This document shows, piece by piece, positions 11,301-21,127 of a stretch of DNA of 64,000 nt. This DNA is from Gigaspora rosea (taxonomy: Eukaryota; Glomeromycota; Glomeromycetes; Diversisporales; Gigasporaceae), in contig QKWP01000247.1 in the NCBI GenBank assembly GCA_003550325.1, positions 249,087-313,086 on the forward strand, written 5' to 3'. A program made the translations under genes and the position numbers. The first letter of the stretch is position 1. Every line of letters starts with the position of its first letter. The notes beneath the pieces were generated by a model. It did no database searches, was not told where the DNA came from, and saw nothing but the letters and a program-made list of their open reading frames with translations.

Positions 11301-13875
11301 TTAGACATTATTACGAACACGTTTTCGTGACTGGCTTAAGTTAGCATTCTCACTTTGGTTCCGGGAAGGAACCGCTACAAGATGCTTTTTTGGTCTGCCT
11401 TGCTTTCGTGGCTGGCTTAAGTTAATGTCATTACCTTGGTTCTGGGTCGGGACCACTTCAAGATTTTTTTTGGTTGGCCTCGCATTTTTACAGGTACATT
11501 CACCTTTTCGCTTCTGATTCTTCCCCTTTTTGGTCATTCAACAGCCTTGCTCTTTATAGGATTGTTGATTATTGGAAGCTCCGGGAATGCCGAAGTAGAA
11601 CCAAGATCATCGTCAACAGAATATATCGCCTCTAAATACTTCTCGAGGTACAACGTAAAATCTGCACATTTATCAGGGTCTGTTGCAATTTTGCTTGCAA
11701 TTTCCCCTGATAATCGCTTGATTCGCATAAAGCGGATTCGAGAGTCACCTTCACCAGATGATTCATGCAATGCTAAAATTCCTGGGACTTGTGATTGTGA
11801 ACGGCTATAAAAATTGACATAGTCTTTTGCAAGCTCCAACTCGGGCGGATCTTTTTGCCATCATTTTGGAAAGTGAACAGGATCGAGATAAGCGAGAGAT
11901 AGATGAACTGCAACCACAAGAGAATGCCGACAAACTATCCCAGCAAACTCAAGATTACGGCAGCAACAAGAAAGTACACGACCATCATAGTAAACCCGAC
12001 GTATAACGTCAGGCCTTTCGTAACGTGACAATTTGAAACAACGCACATCATCATAATTAGTTATTTCTTCACACACATATGCGTCTTTCGCACTCCACTC
12101 AGCCTCAAATTTTTTCCAAGCATACCGCGTTAGACAGCTAGCGGCTTGATTTTCGATAGGGTTTGGGAAAGTCAGGGGGATAGAATAAACAAGCTCCTTG
12201 TAGGCAGAAATATGCTCAGCCTCTTCACGGAGATCAAGTGCATGTTCAAAGGCGGCCAAAAATTCTGTAAGCCTTGTTTTACAATCGATAAACCCTTTTA
12301 ACAAACTATTCATCGATTCCCTCTTTGTGTTGACGACATATTAGCAAAAAAGTAATCCTTTAAATATGCCAGGGTCCAACGTTCACGCCACCGACTAAGA
12401 GCTTTCAGGTACGACTTTGCTTCAGCATAGTTATCATTTTCCATTATAAAATTCCACAGCTCCTCAAACTCGTCTTGATCAATATAATGATTTAGGCATT
12501 TCATAAGATCTTTGTGAAACATATTATATTTCTTTCCAAGTTTAGAGGTCATATTAGACCTTATTTTCTTCAACATGTGCCAGATACAAAGACCATGCTT
12601 GGCGCTGTGCTTATTGGTAAAGACTGAATGGATAGCATCGGACATTGCGAGATCGTTATCCATAAGAATAGTATAGGGTGCGGTGCCAAAAATATGAACG
12701 AAGGATTCGAAAAGCCACTCAAAACTTGAGGACGTTTCATCCCGAAGTAATGCACCAGCAGCGCAGTAAGAGAGACCATTATTTGTGATGCCTGTAAACA
12801 CCCCAAAAGACATCGAGAAATAATTGCTTTTATATGTGTTATCGTACACAATTGTATCGTGAAAGCGCATATATTTTCGCTTTTGTGATGCATAAACCCA
12901 GAGTACATGCTTTAATCGATTGTTATTGTCCAATTCGAATTCATAAGAAAATTCGGGGTCATTATTACGTTTTTGTTGGAGGAGGAGAAAAAAATCATGG
13001 GCTTGAAATTCACGACGTAACATACGATCAGTATCAATCAGATTATACATGTCCTTCATTACCCACGTCTTCGCGGCTGGTCCGTATTTTACTGTAAGAA
13101 GAGATTGGATTTGTGGTATCGAAATTCCTGCTTTTTTCAAAGTAAAAATTTCCTCCTTAATAAATGTTGGTATTTCGCGGTTGCTAGGCGAAATGTGCAT
13201 AAGTTGGGGCAGAATAAGTTGATGATTATGTCATAGATCAACTTGGGAAATATAATATTTGTCATCTTCTGGATTATGATTAAGACGAACAGACCAGGGG
13301 CAGTTGCATTTTTTTGATACTTTATTTCTGCCTTTCTTGGTCAGATCTTTTCTAGATTTATACACACCAGAGCGATCGCAGACAAAAACTTGAGTAGTGC
13401 GCAAGCCATCGCTACGATTGTTACCCTTTAAGGAAATCACTTTAAATCCGCTTGCTTCAGCATATTGATCAGAAATATATTTAAAGGCCTCAAGAGAGGT
13501 ATAATCCTGGCTATGCTGAAAAAGCGACTCTAATGAGGATTCAGGTTCTAGTGGAGATTCAGGTTCCAGTGGAGATTCAGGTTCCAACAGGGATTCAGGT
13601 TCCAACGGGGATTCAGGTTCCAACGGGAATTCAGGTTCCAACGGGGATTCAGGTCCCAACGGGGATTCAGGTCCCAATGGAGATTCAGGTCCCAATGGGG
13701 ATTTAGGTCCCAACGGGGATTCAGGTCCCAATGGGGATTCAGGTCCCAACAGAGACTCAGGTTCCAACGGGGACTTAGGTTCCAATAAGGCTTCAGGTTC
13801 TAATGGGGCTTCAGGTTCCGATAAAGCTTCGGATTCAGATGAGATCTCAGAGTCCAATGTGTACTCGGGTTCTAG
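11301..13875 (-). pseudogene. FAR1-type MULE transposase, inactivated
   Basis: Read on the minus strand, three pieces make one protein. 13231-13875 encodes an acidic Pro/Glu repeat stretch followed by a FAR1-type zinc-binding DNA-binding domain (KKCNCPWSVRL). 12310-13230 carries the MULE catalytic core, with Asp in HDTIVYDNTYKSN, Asp in TILMDNDLAMSDAI, and the C..H motif LCIWHML. 11301-12313 carries a SWIM zinc finger (CCCRNLEFAGIVCRH) and an AT-hook-like tail (RKQGRPKKH). Lesions: an in-frame TGA at about 13231 directly before HNHQL; a one-base frameshift at about 12318-12310, where TQR is normally followed by SES-MN; an in-frame TGA at about 11861 between HFPK and WQKDP; another shift near 11537. 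The first frame opens after a TAA without ATG, so the start is lost or in an unseen exon. The two TGA codons could be CGA-to-TGA changes, which is inference. Confidence 0.88.
13534..13812 (-). repeat. 18-bp coding minisatellite (Pro-Glu repeats)
   Basis: About 15 head-to-tail copies of ggttccaacggggattca, encoding repeats of the type PLEPES / PLGPES on the minus strand in the N-terminal part of the MULE transposase. Acidic, proline-rich and presumably unfolded. Confidence 0.85.
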
Positions 13876-13927
13876 TTCTTAAAATATCAATAATGGCTAT
13901 TAGTCTTTACATAAAACATTGTATATA

Positions 13928-14063
13928 GTAGAGTTGGCCCTGAAACCACGTGATGCTAATTTGTCACATGCTATTACTTATAAAAAATCAACGATCTATT
14001 TTGATTTTTATAAGTAATAGCATGTGACAAATTAGCATCATGTGGTTTCGGGGCCAACTCTAG
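13928..14063. mobile_element. 136-bp hairpin MITE nested in the MULE
   Basis: Near-perfect foldback: gagttggccctgaaaccacg at the left end mirrors tgtggtttcggggccaactc at the right end, and the arms run on through ttgtcacatgctattactta to a central loop of about 15 bases. TA lies on both sides (13926-13927, 14064-14065). The few arm mismatches suggest a young insertion. Confidence 0.85.
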
Positions 14064-14070
14064 TATACAG

Positions 14071-14101
14071 TATTGGCATTGGACGTATGTCCAATGCTAA
14101 T
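14071..14101. repeat. Short perfect stem-loop
   Basis: attggcattggac and gtccaatgctaat can pair around a gtat loop. It lies beside the hairpin MITE, upstream of the transposase gene. Function unknown. Confidence 0.5.
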
Positions 14102-14627
14102 ACTCCCTGTATAATATTAAACAATTAAAACTTACCAAGAATAAGTCGTGCTTGAGACACTACTTCTATTTGTATATTGGCCATTATTACTATGATTTTT
14201 CTTTCAAGTCCAAAGGACTTTGGTTTGGAATTTTGTTGCTTTTTAAGTCATGAAAGGTTTGGCTTCTTCGTTTGTTTAATTACCAATGAATGTTGGTTTA
14301 ATTTTATACAATCACTAACTAACTTATGGTTCTTGTTAGGTAAATAGGTTCAAAAGTTCAAGAGATTAAAATTTTTTTTTTTTTTTTGGGTTTAACTCGT
14401 ACGTACGTTATACGTAACAAAATTTAATATTTAGTTTATTTTACTGAGTATTCATATCTAGGTTCAATTTAAAGAGAGGCAACTACTTTCTCTGATTTCT
14501 TTACAAAGGGTAACAGCTTTAAATCACTTTTTTTTTTTAACGGTTTTGTTATTGTATATTTGAGGGCATTAGTGCAGAGAAAATTCTAAAATTCTTTGTT
14601 TTGGTATGTAACACACAATGATAATCG

Positions 14628-14668
14628 TATGTACGTACGTACGTACGTATGCATGTACGACGTACGTA
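14628..14668. repeat. ACGT-type microsatellite
   Basis: Repeated (tacg)n with a gcatg interruption. Similar short runs occur at 14398-14412, 34738-34762, 41457-41495, 42020-42034 and 44201-44213. Confidence 0.85.
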
Positions 14669-14743
14669 TCTATCAGGTACTCAGAGGCGATTCAGTTTTT
14701 TAGGTCAGAGATATTGTTCAATGTCGAGTTATTGATCGAAGCT

Positions 14744-14833
14744 TTGTCACATGACATTCGAGTTTTTTGATTGGTCAATAGGCCAGAGATATATAAGTTA
14801 TATATCTCCGGCCAGAGATATATAGAAAAATCC
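14744..14833 (-). repeat. Right terminal inverted repeat of MULE
   Basis: Inverted match to 6917-7015. The outermost bases are agaaaaatcc, followed by the duplicated target ttttttgat at 14834-14842. Confidence 0.85.
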
Positions 14834-15293
14834 TTTTTTGATATAAATAAAAATGCATTTTATTTAACTATAGTAGTAAGTTTTTATACCATGCTACATA
14901 ATATGACAATTTTACTATTATTGATATGATCAATATACACTCTACCCTTAAACAAATAGCGCCATTTGCTATTGTATACAATATCCTTTACTAGCATTTC
15001 TTGAATAAGACCCAGAGATATAACTATATTAATTTACTACTTTTAATTAATTTTAAAAATAAAATTCTTGAATTAAACCTTGAATATTTTATATAGTAGT
15101 CAGTAGTACATATTTTTATAGTTGTATATAGCTATTTGCAATACATTAAGATTTTTGTAAATAACAGTCACTTGAAATTAGTTTGAGTTTTGTTAGCTAG
15201 TTATAATATTTATACAATAGATTTATTTGTATAGAATATATTTTTAATTTTATTAAAATTATATAATTTGAGTATTAATTATAAAATAAAAAA

Positions 15294-15412
15294 GTAAATA
15301 TTAATATTACACCAGTGAATAATAATATCCACCCTTATATCATAATAGTAAATATTAATATTACATTAGTGGATATCAATATCCACCCTTGTGGATATTA
15401 ATATCTACCCTT
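15294..15412. repeat. Two imperfect direct repeats of about 60 bp
   Basis: taaatattaatattacacca…aatatccacccttatat is followed at once by a second copy with ttacattagtggatatcaat. No gene. AT-rich DNA without features lies on its left (14843-15293). Confidence 0.65.
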
Positions 15413-15440
15413 ATATAATAATATTATTAAAAATATTATA

Positions 15441-15621
15441 ACACCCTATAATACAGACTAGGTTATGTTTATAGTTAGGGTTAGGGTTAGGATTAGGTTT
15501 AAAAGTTAGAGTTTATAGTAAAATTGCGAGAGAAACATTTTTTGTCAGTAATGCAACAGGTGTTACATTAGTAAAATCTTGAGATATTTGAGAATTTTGA
15601 AAAGTGTTTTAAACACAGTGT
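15441..15621. mobile_element. TA-flanked MITE with telomere-like core (copy C)
   Basis: Short ends acacc and acactgt (inverted), with TA at 15439-15440 and 15622-15623. The core has gttagggttagggttaggat, then gtttatagtaaaattgcgag, attttttgtcagtaatgcaac and gtaaaatcttgagatat. The core aligns through its length with copy A (4855-5052), whose ends are quite different. Confidence 0.7.
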
Positions 15622-16279
15622 TATAAATATATAAAAATTTGCTAAAATTTGATTGATTATTTAGGGTAGGATAAGCATAGTGGGCATTCGATTTGATTGG
15701 CTTGAAGATCACTAGGTTACACAATATAAAAAAAAATTTTAAAGTAACCCTTACTATGAAAAACCACATCATCAATTGGCAACTCGTGGTTTTACACAAT
15801 AAATTTTTTTTAAACCATCTTAAAGTATTTTTTACCTCTTTGTATGTCTTTAGCAAAAAAAGATCAGTATAGATCAGTATCCCTAAGACTTTATTTAGAG
15901 GAAAATTTAGCAAGTAATACGTAATACAGTATGTAATGAATGAGTTAATTGGGTATTAATCATTATACTATACATGTATAAACTTTTTTTTTGCTTTCAA
16001 ACTGCAACTGGAGACGTGGTAGTACTTTACCAACTGACAACATTCGAATCCAAATATTTTTAGGATTTGTAGTACGGACTGATCAATTACACCTTTATGA
16101 TCTTCGAATGAATTCCTCTTAAGCAAAAAAAAACTACTATTTACAAAGGCGAGTATATTTTAGATTTTTTATACAAATTTAATTGTCAGGGTGTGACCCT
16201 GACAAAGTAACACAGTGAACAATTGGAAATAAAGATATTAATGATTGCATGAAAGTATTCTAACCTAGAGCCTGGAAAT

Positions 16280-17760
16280 ATGAATATGCGATTGAATGGA
16301 TTCTATTTAATAAATTATCTGATTAAAGAAGTTGGTAAAGGTGGATTTGGTTTTGTATATTCAGCAACCTGGTTGGATGGCATACGTAAAGTTGATGGTA
16401 GTGATTATAATTATGTAAGAGCGCATGAACCATCCAACACCGTTGCACTCAAGACGTTGACCAGTTTTAAGAAAAACAACAATTTTTTAAAAGAAGTAAG
16501 TTAATTTATGCTATGATAATTTATCTAATAGTTTATTGAGTTAATTCATTGTTTAAACTTTAAGTTTAAAAGTCTTATGACATGTAACTTACACTATAGT
16601 AAGCTCGCAATATATGGAATAACTCAAAACACAGAAACAAAAGATTACTTGATAGTCTTTCAGTATGCGATAATGGAAGTCTTCAGAAATATTTGACAAA
16701 AAAATTTTAGTAAACTTACATGGCAGACTAAATTGAAAATACTTAGATACTGCGATAGAGTTGTCTAATATTTACGATCATGCAAAATACATTCATGCAG
16801 ATTTCCATAGTGGTAACATTTGCAAGATCGACACACTAATGAAAATACACAATACTATATCGCAGATCTAGGATTGTCTAAAAAGAAAAATGAGAATATT
16901 TCAGGTGGCGAAATTTATGGAGTTATGCCCTATGTTGCTCCCGAAGTTTGATCAGACAAGCAGTAGTTTACACAGGAAGCAGATATTTATGTATTTGGTG
17001 TTATTATGGCTGAAATGTCGACTGGTCAAAGACCTTTTGATGGACATGAATTTGATGTAAAACTATCAGTAGAAATTTGCAAAGGATTGCGACCATAGTT
17101 TTTCTAAATGCTATATTGAATTGGCTGAGCTATGCATGAATTCTGATCCACAAAAACAACTTAATGCTATAGCTGTTCATATTAACGTAAACAATTGGCT
17201 TAATAAGATAGCTAGTTCAGATGATAATGAAATTAAAAGGCAATTCTTGGATGCTGATAAAGTTACTAAATCATTGCTGATACTAGTGGTGTAGTTGCAT
17301 TGAGGTAATTAATTATGACCGAAAGTTGTGAAGTTGCAACTTTTTGGTAGTATTGACATAGGCAGTAACTCCGGTCATAGATCGTAATTATTGTAGTATT
17401 GTAGTATGTAGTATTTTATGCATTGGATTATAATTCTGTAATAATAAATCAAATAAACTATGTGTATGTAATTGACTTATGACGTATGTAAATACTATAG
17501 TATATAATAAAGTTTTTTTTATTTTTTCTTATATTTCAAAATCATAGATTATGAAAGCGAAAGTTCAGATAATATTTCATGCAGCATACAATACCTCAAA
17601 TGGTATTACATCATGTGTGCTGTAATAATACGATGAGCATTATTACATGCTGTGACGTATTCTGAGTTGTAATTTTTTTAAATTCGCTTCCACCACTAGC
17701 CAATACCAAGCATTCTGGTGAAATATATACTAGCAGTATAAAATTAATTTCAAAGTATTT
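16280..17760 (+). pseudogene. Decayed protein kinase (TKL-like, Glomeromycotina type)
   Basis: The first 75 codons (16280-16504) are open and carry the glycine loop (VGKGGFGFVYSATW) and the lysine strand (NTVALKTL). They run into a GTAAGT donor at about 16495. Downstream pieces in shifting frames keep KLAIYGITQNTETKDYLIVFQYA (16600-16670, abridged), a catalytic loop of the form HADFHSGN (about 16795-16820), a DLG in place of DFG (IADLGLSKK, about 16860), PYVAPEV (about 16930), EADIYVFGVIMAEM (about 16980) and a C-terminal IELAELCMNSDPQKQLNA (about 17110-17170). Stops occur after FRNI, in RVV*YL, after APEV and after GLRP. A separated tail-like piece (KHSGEIYTSSIKLIS, about 17710-17750) lies beyond an insert of about 370 bases. 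Ser/Thr-Tyr kinase fold is clear; specificity is not. Confidence 0.8.
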
Positions 17761-17799
17761 TATTATTTAATTTATATTAGGAAAACCTATTACATACAA

Positions 17800-17995
17800 C
17801 TAATAACTCTAACAAACATTTTCACACCTCACTCTTTCACATAATTTCACATTAACTCTTACTCTAATATGCATTTTCGGTTTAACCCTTATTCTAACAC
17901 ATATTCTGCCTTAATCCTTACTCTAACAATATGCATTTTTATTCTAACTCTTATCCTAATATACATTTCCACCTTAAACCTACTGTTAAGTCAGA
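17800..17995 (-). repeat. Degenerate tandem repeat of about 45 bp
   Basis: On the minus strand, four or five diverged copies of gttagagtaaggatta followed by gcatat. Related in sequence to the telomere-like core of the local MITEs. Confidence 0.5.
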
Positions 17996-18012
17996 ATGCC
18001 TCTTAATCAGGT

Positions 18013-18162
18013 TCAATTATTACTGGTTCTTTGTTGCGGGTCGCAATCAGCTAAAAGAACTTTTAATTTCCCTTTGCTGGTCTCGACAGCCAAAGAATGG
18101 GCTAAAGTAGATTTTCCAACTTCTCGTTTTTGGGAAATAAAGGCTATTACGATTATTTGTAT
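18013..18162 (-). pseudogene. ParA/MinD-type partition ATPase fragment (bacterial type)
   Basis: The minus strand encodes about 49 residues beginning VIAFISQKREVGKSTLAHSL and ending with KVLLADCDPQQRT. This is the N-terminal signature of plasmid or chromosome partition ATPases: a start strand, a deviant Walker A (normally KGGVGKST, here KREVGKST), and the DxDPQ strand. A TGA follows about three codons later. Known members have about 200-260 residues, so only the first quarter remains. It joins directly to the end of a TPR remnant (18163-18775) and its expected ATG is ATA. The family is bacterial, which suggests transfer from an endobacterium or other bacterium; that is inference. Contamination is unlikely because the flanks are fungal-type repeats, but it is not excluded. 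Confidence 0.7.
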
Positions 18163-18775
18163 CTGCCTATCTGTTGATAAGTTAATCCACAATTATCTAA
18201 AGCTGTTGCATTATTTGGATCAATTTCTAATGATCTATTTAAATTTGCAAGTAATTCTTCGTATCTGCCCATTAGTCGATAAGTTTCTCCACGAATTTTA
18301 AAGTTGTTGCATTATTTGGATCAATTTCTAATGATCTATTTAAATCTGCAAGTGATTCTTCAAATATTATAAAATACTTGATAAACAGCGCCATGATTAT
18401 TTAAAGTCGTTACTTTATTTGGATCAGTTTCTAATAATCTATTTAAATCTGCAAGTGATTCTTCATATCTGCGTATATCTTGATAAGCTAATCCACGATT
18501 ATTTAAAGCTGTTGCATTATTTGGATCAGTCCCTAGTAATTTATTTAAATTTGCAAGTAATTCTTCGTATCTGCCTATTAGTCGATAATTTTCTCCATGA
18601 TTAATAGCTAAATTGTTTGGTTTAATTCGTAATGATTTATTTAAGTCTGCAAGTGATTCTTTGTATTTTCCTATCAAATAATAATTATTCCACGATTACT
18701 TAATACTATTGAATTATTTGGTTCAGTATCTAGCAACTTGTTTAAATCTGCAAGCAAATTCTTATATTGTCAAGT
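18163..18775 (-). pseudogene. TPR-repeat protein remnant
   Basis: The minus strand reads five to seven tetratricopeptide repeats of 34 residues of the form YEESLADLNRLLETDPNNATALNNRG, a style very common in Rhizophagus. The longest open frame is 18360-18677, about 105 residues. It then stops at FYNI, and two further repeats (NRSLEIDPNNATTLK, NRSLEIDPNNATALDN) follow in another frame. One more repeat lies upstream (NKLLDTEPNNSIVLSNRG, 18700-18775) beyond another indel. TPRs bind protein partners; the partner is unknown. The last repeat (TYQQIGRYK) runs straight into the ParA fragment. Confidence 0.75.
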
Positions 18776-19076
18776 ATTATAGTTCAGTAACTTGTGATTC
18801 TAGAATCATCGATCAGTGATCCTACACTGTCCAAATATAGAAAATCCCGGTCATTTTTTTGTTTACTTGTTTATATTTTTTTAACCAATTAAAACAAATG
18901 TCTGCCATACTGGTAGGATATTGATATCCCTCAGTATCAATTAAAAATAGTCAATAAAAAAATTAAACCAATTTTAAGTTTTTAATTAAATATTTTTTTT
19001 CGGTTTATAACCGTGATCTTGTTCAATTTCTTTATTAAATTTTAATACTATTCTTACATGCAAAATAGAATAATAG

Positions 19077-20091
19077 GGGTGTGGTGACTTAGGGAAGTTG
19101 GTAAGTTGTCACCCCTAGTGGCAGGTCTAGGGTTCAAATCCCACTGGAAACGCTTTTGAAAAAATAGTCTCCTGTCGATCAGTTGGGTATATTACTTGTA
19201 GTCCTTGGTTACCATCTCGAATGGGAGCTTTCTGGCAAAGTTGTATCTCATGACACAGACAAATCCAAGTAGTCAGGAAATGGAAACCCATTTGGCAAAT
19301 CCCAAGTAAAGAGGTAGCACAATCTTTGATGGTGCTAACCAAACCTAGTATACTGGACCAAAGCCGGAGAACCAGACGTTGACCTCAAGGACAAGGTCTA
19401 CCAACCTGGCTGCCAGAGTCGTACCAGAGGAAAAGGACCTATGTTATAGAATTAGGTACTAAGGGGAGAAATCCATAATGGCACCTAATGCCGGGTAGAT
19501 CGACCCTTCCGGCCAACTGGATTGGAAGTTTGGGATGTATTAGTTAGAACTAGTAGGAAAGTAATAGTAGGCACTAGGGTCGAGCGAACCTTACAAGGGC
19601 AAAAGTAGGTATTGGTAAGAGGACAGAGGTAACTCTGTCTTGCAAGTGTTGGCCTTGGTCATAGCGATAAGTACTGAAAGTATAAGTGAATACCTGGTAT
19701 GGAACATACCGCTCTACCAAGTCTCCTGTCGAGGATAACAGGACCGGGAATACCTGGCTGGGTTCTAAAGCAATAGATAAGTATCCGGAACTTGCTGACT
19801 GACTTATGTAACGGGCCTGCTCTGGTGATACAAGATAGGTTGGCAGGCGGAACATGGATTAGAGGGTTTAAATAGGCAATTTCCGGAGTTGGGTTGCAGG
19901 TATGGCAGCTAGTATAGAACCTTCGGGCAAACTACTTAAATTAGACACCAAAAGTGTACGTGTGGCTAGATGTATCCTCGTCAATATAACAAATGCCGAT
20001 ATTTCCCTTAGAGAATGCCGATGCCCTAATATCTTGAATAAAATTCCTAAGTCCCAAAACAGGTACTTTAAATAAATAAATAAAAAAAAAA
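19077..20091 (+). mobile_element. tRNA-headed non-coding retroelement, about 1 kb (copy 1)
   Basis: Starts gggtgtggtgacttagggaa, has a Pol III B-box-like ggttcaaatcc at 19132-19142 and a tRNA-like 3' arm. It runs about 950 bases without a recognisable protein and ends aataaataaataaaaaaaaa. The flanking 16-17-base direct repeat (19061-19076 caaaatagaataatag; 20092-20108 with one extra A) is typical of LINE-assisted target-primed insertion. Related copies lie at 60134-61110 and 51358-55730, both on the minus strand. At 1 kb it is long for a SINE. Confidence 0.8.
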
Positions 20092-20867
20092 CAAAATAGA
20101 AATAATAGTATAATTACAACTAGAATGAAAATGAAACTCAGACTTCATAATGGTCTTCCATTACCAATCAATCTTTATTCGAGGCCTTTAGTTAGCTGAA
20201 CAGGTTATTATACAATAACTTGACAGACATTCGGAATAAAAATTGTTAATATCGATAAGGGCGCTAATATTTATTACCTAATATTCATTTCATTGGTCGA
20301 AATCTAAAATATTACCCTAATATCATCTAAAAATCACCTATAAAGATTGCAGGCCAATATGATGCAGATTGATAGGGGATCAAAATAGGCCGATAGGCTG
20401 CTAATTTAAGAAAATTTGTTGCATATCGGTTATAAGTCGGTAAAAAATACTCATATATCCATATGAAGATTAGTAAAATTATAAAGAAGATACAAGGCAG
20501 ATATTTAGATTGATATTTTGGTGATAAATTTACGATTAGATAAATCATAAGAAGATATTGTATTGGCTATTTTACAAATTTTTTCATAATTTTACGATAT
20601 TGTACTGATATATTGGTTATATTTTTTAATGATTATTTAGTCTTTAACATATCTTCTTTATTCTTTAGAATAATATTTGACCGATATTTGAATAATATTT
20701 GACCAATATTTGAATAATATTTGGCCGATATTGAATAATATTTGGCTGATAATTAGCGATTTTTAATATGATTAGTTATATATTTATAAAATTCATAGTA
20801 ATCAGTTCCTAAAATTTAAAGTATATTTTACCGATATTATATATCATCTTTTTATTATTAATAAAAT

Positions 20868-20958
20868 ATCGCCTTTGGTGATAGCAGACCGATAGGTTTT
20901 AGGTTTAAACTGAATATTTGAGTCTATAGTCTATCGGTCTGCTATCACTGAAGGCGAT
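20868..20958. repeat. Inverted repeat with 28-bp arms
   Basis: atcgcctttggtgatagcag…ccgatag (20868-20896) mirrors ctatcggtctgctatcactg…gcgat (20931-20958), with about 35 bases between. It carries the ccgata motif and so fits the subterminal region of the CACTA-type element. Confidence 0.75.
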
Positions 20959-21127
20959 AGTTGATGATATTTGTATAATTTTGCTATTTAACTGTTTACT
21001 GATTACATTTATATACACATTGGTCGATTGGCTGATATTTATATTATTTTACTGATTATTTATTAAATTTTATTATATTCCGATAAAAACACTATTTTAA
21101 AATTAAAAAACACAATAACAGATAAAT

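Larger units (their letters stand above)
6917..14833 (-). mobile_element. Complete 7.9-kb Mutator-like (MULE) transposon
   Basis: Bounded by imperfect terminal inverted repeats of about 90-100 bases: the left (6917-7015) starts ggtttttctaaataactctg and the right (14744-14833), read inverted, starts ggatttttctatatatctct. Both continue through ggcctattgaccaatcaaaa to a catgtgac block. Each end also contains a palindrome of its own (ggccagagatatata and mirror). A 9-bp direct repeat flanks the element. Inside, on the minus strand, is a FAR1-type MULE transposase gene (11301-13875). Downstream of that gene is a 3.5-kb satellite-like array (7268-10760). A 136-bp hairpin MITE has inserted at 13928-14063. 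The transposase is broken, so the copy can move only if a related enzyme acts on it. Confidence 0.9.

Noticed and set aside
11436-11810. Plus-strand 124-residue frame
   Set aside because: It overlaps the minus-strand MULE gene, has no homology visible to me, and lacks an initiating context; treated as a shadow.
15470-15500. Chromosome end (TTAGGG repeats)
   Set aside because: Only two or three imperfect units, inside a MITE and with ordinary sequence on both sides. Same for 4913, 5370, 49370 and 61680.
18013-18162. Bacterial contamination as the source of the ParA fragment
   Set aside because: The fragment continues into fungal-type TPRs on the same strand and is flanked by repeats typical of the window; an assembly chimera remains possible and is listed as a check.
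19077-19150. A functional tRNA gene
   Set aside because: Only the B-box arm and a rough A-box are present; no cloverleaf with anticodon stem can be drawn, and copies with the same head occur in other elements.
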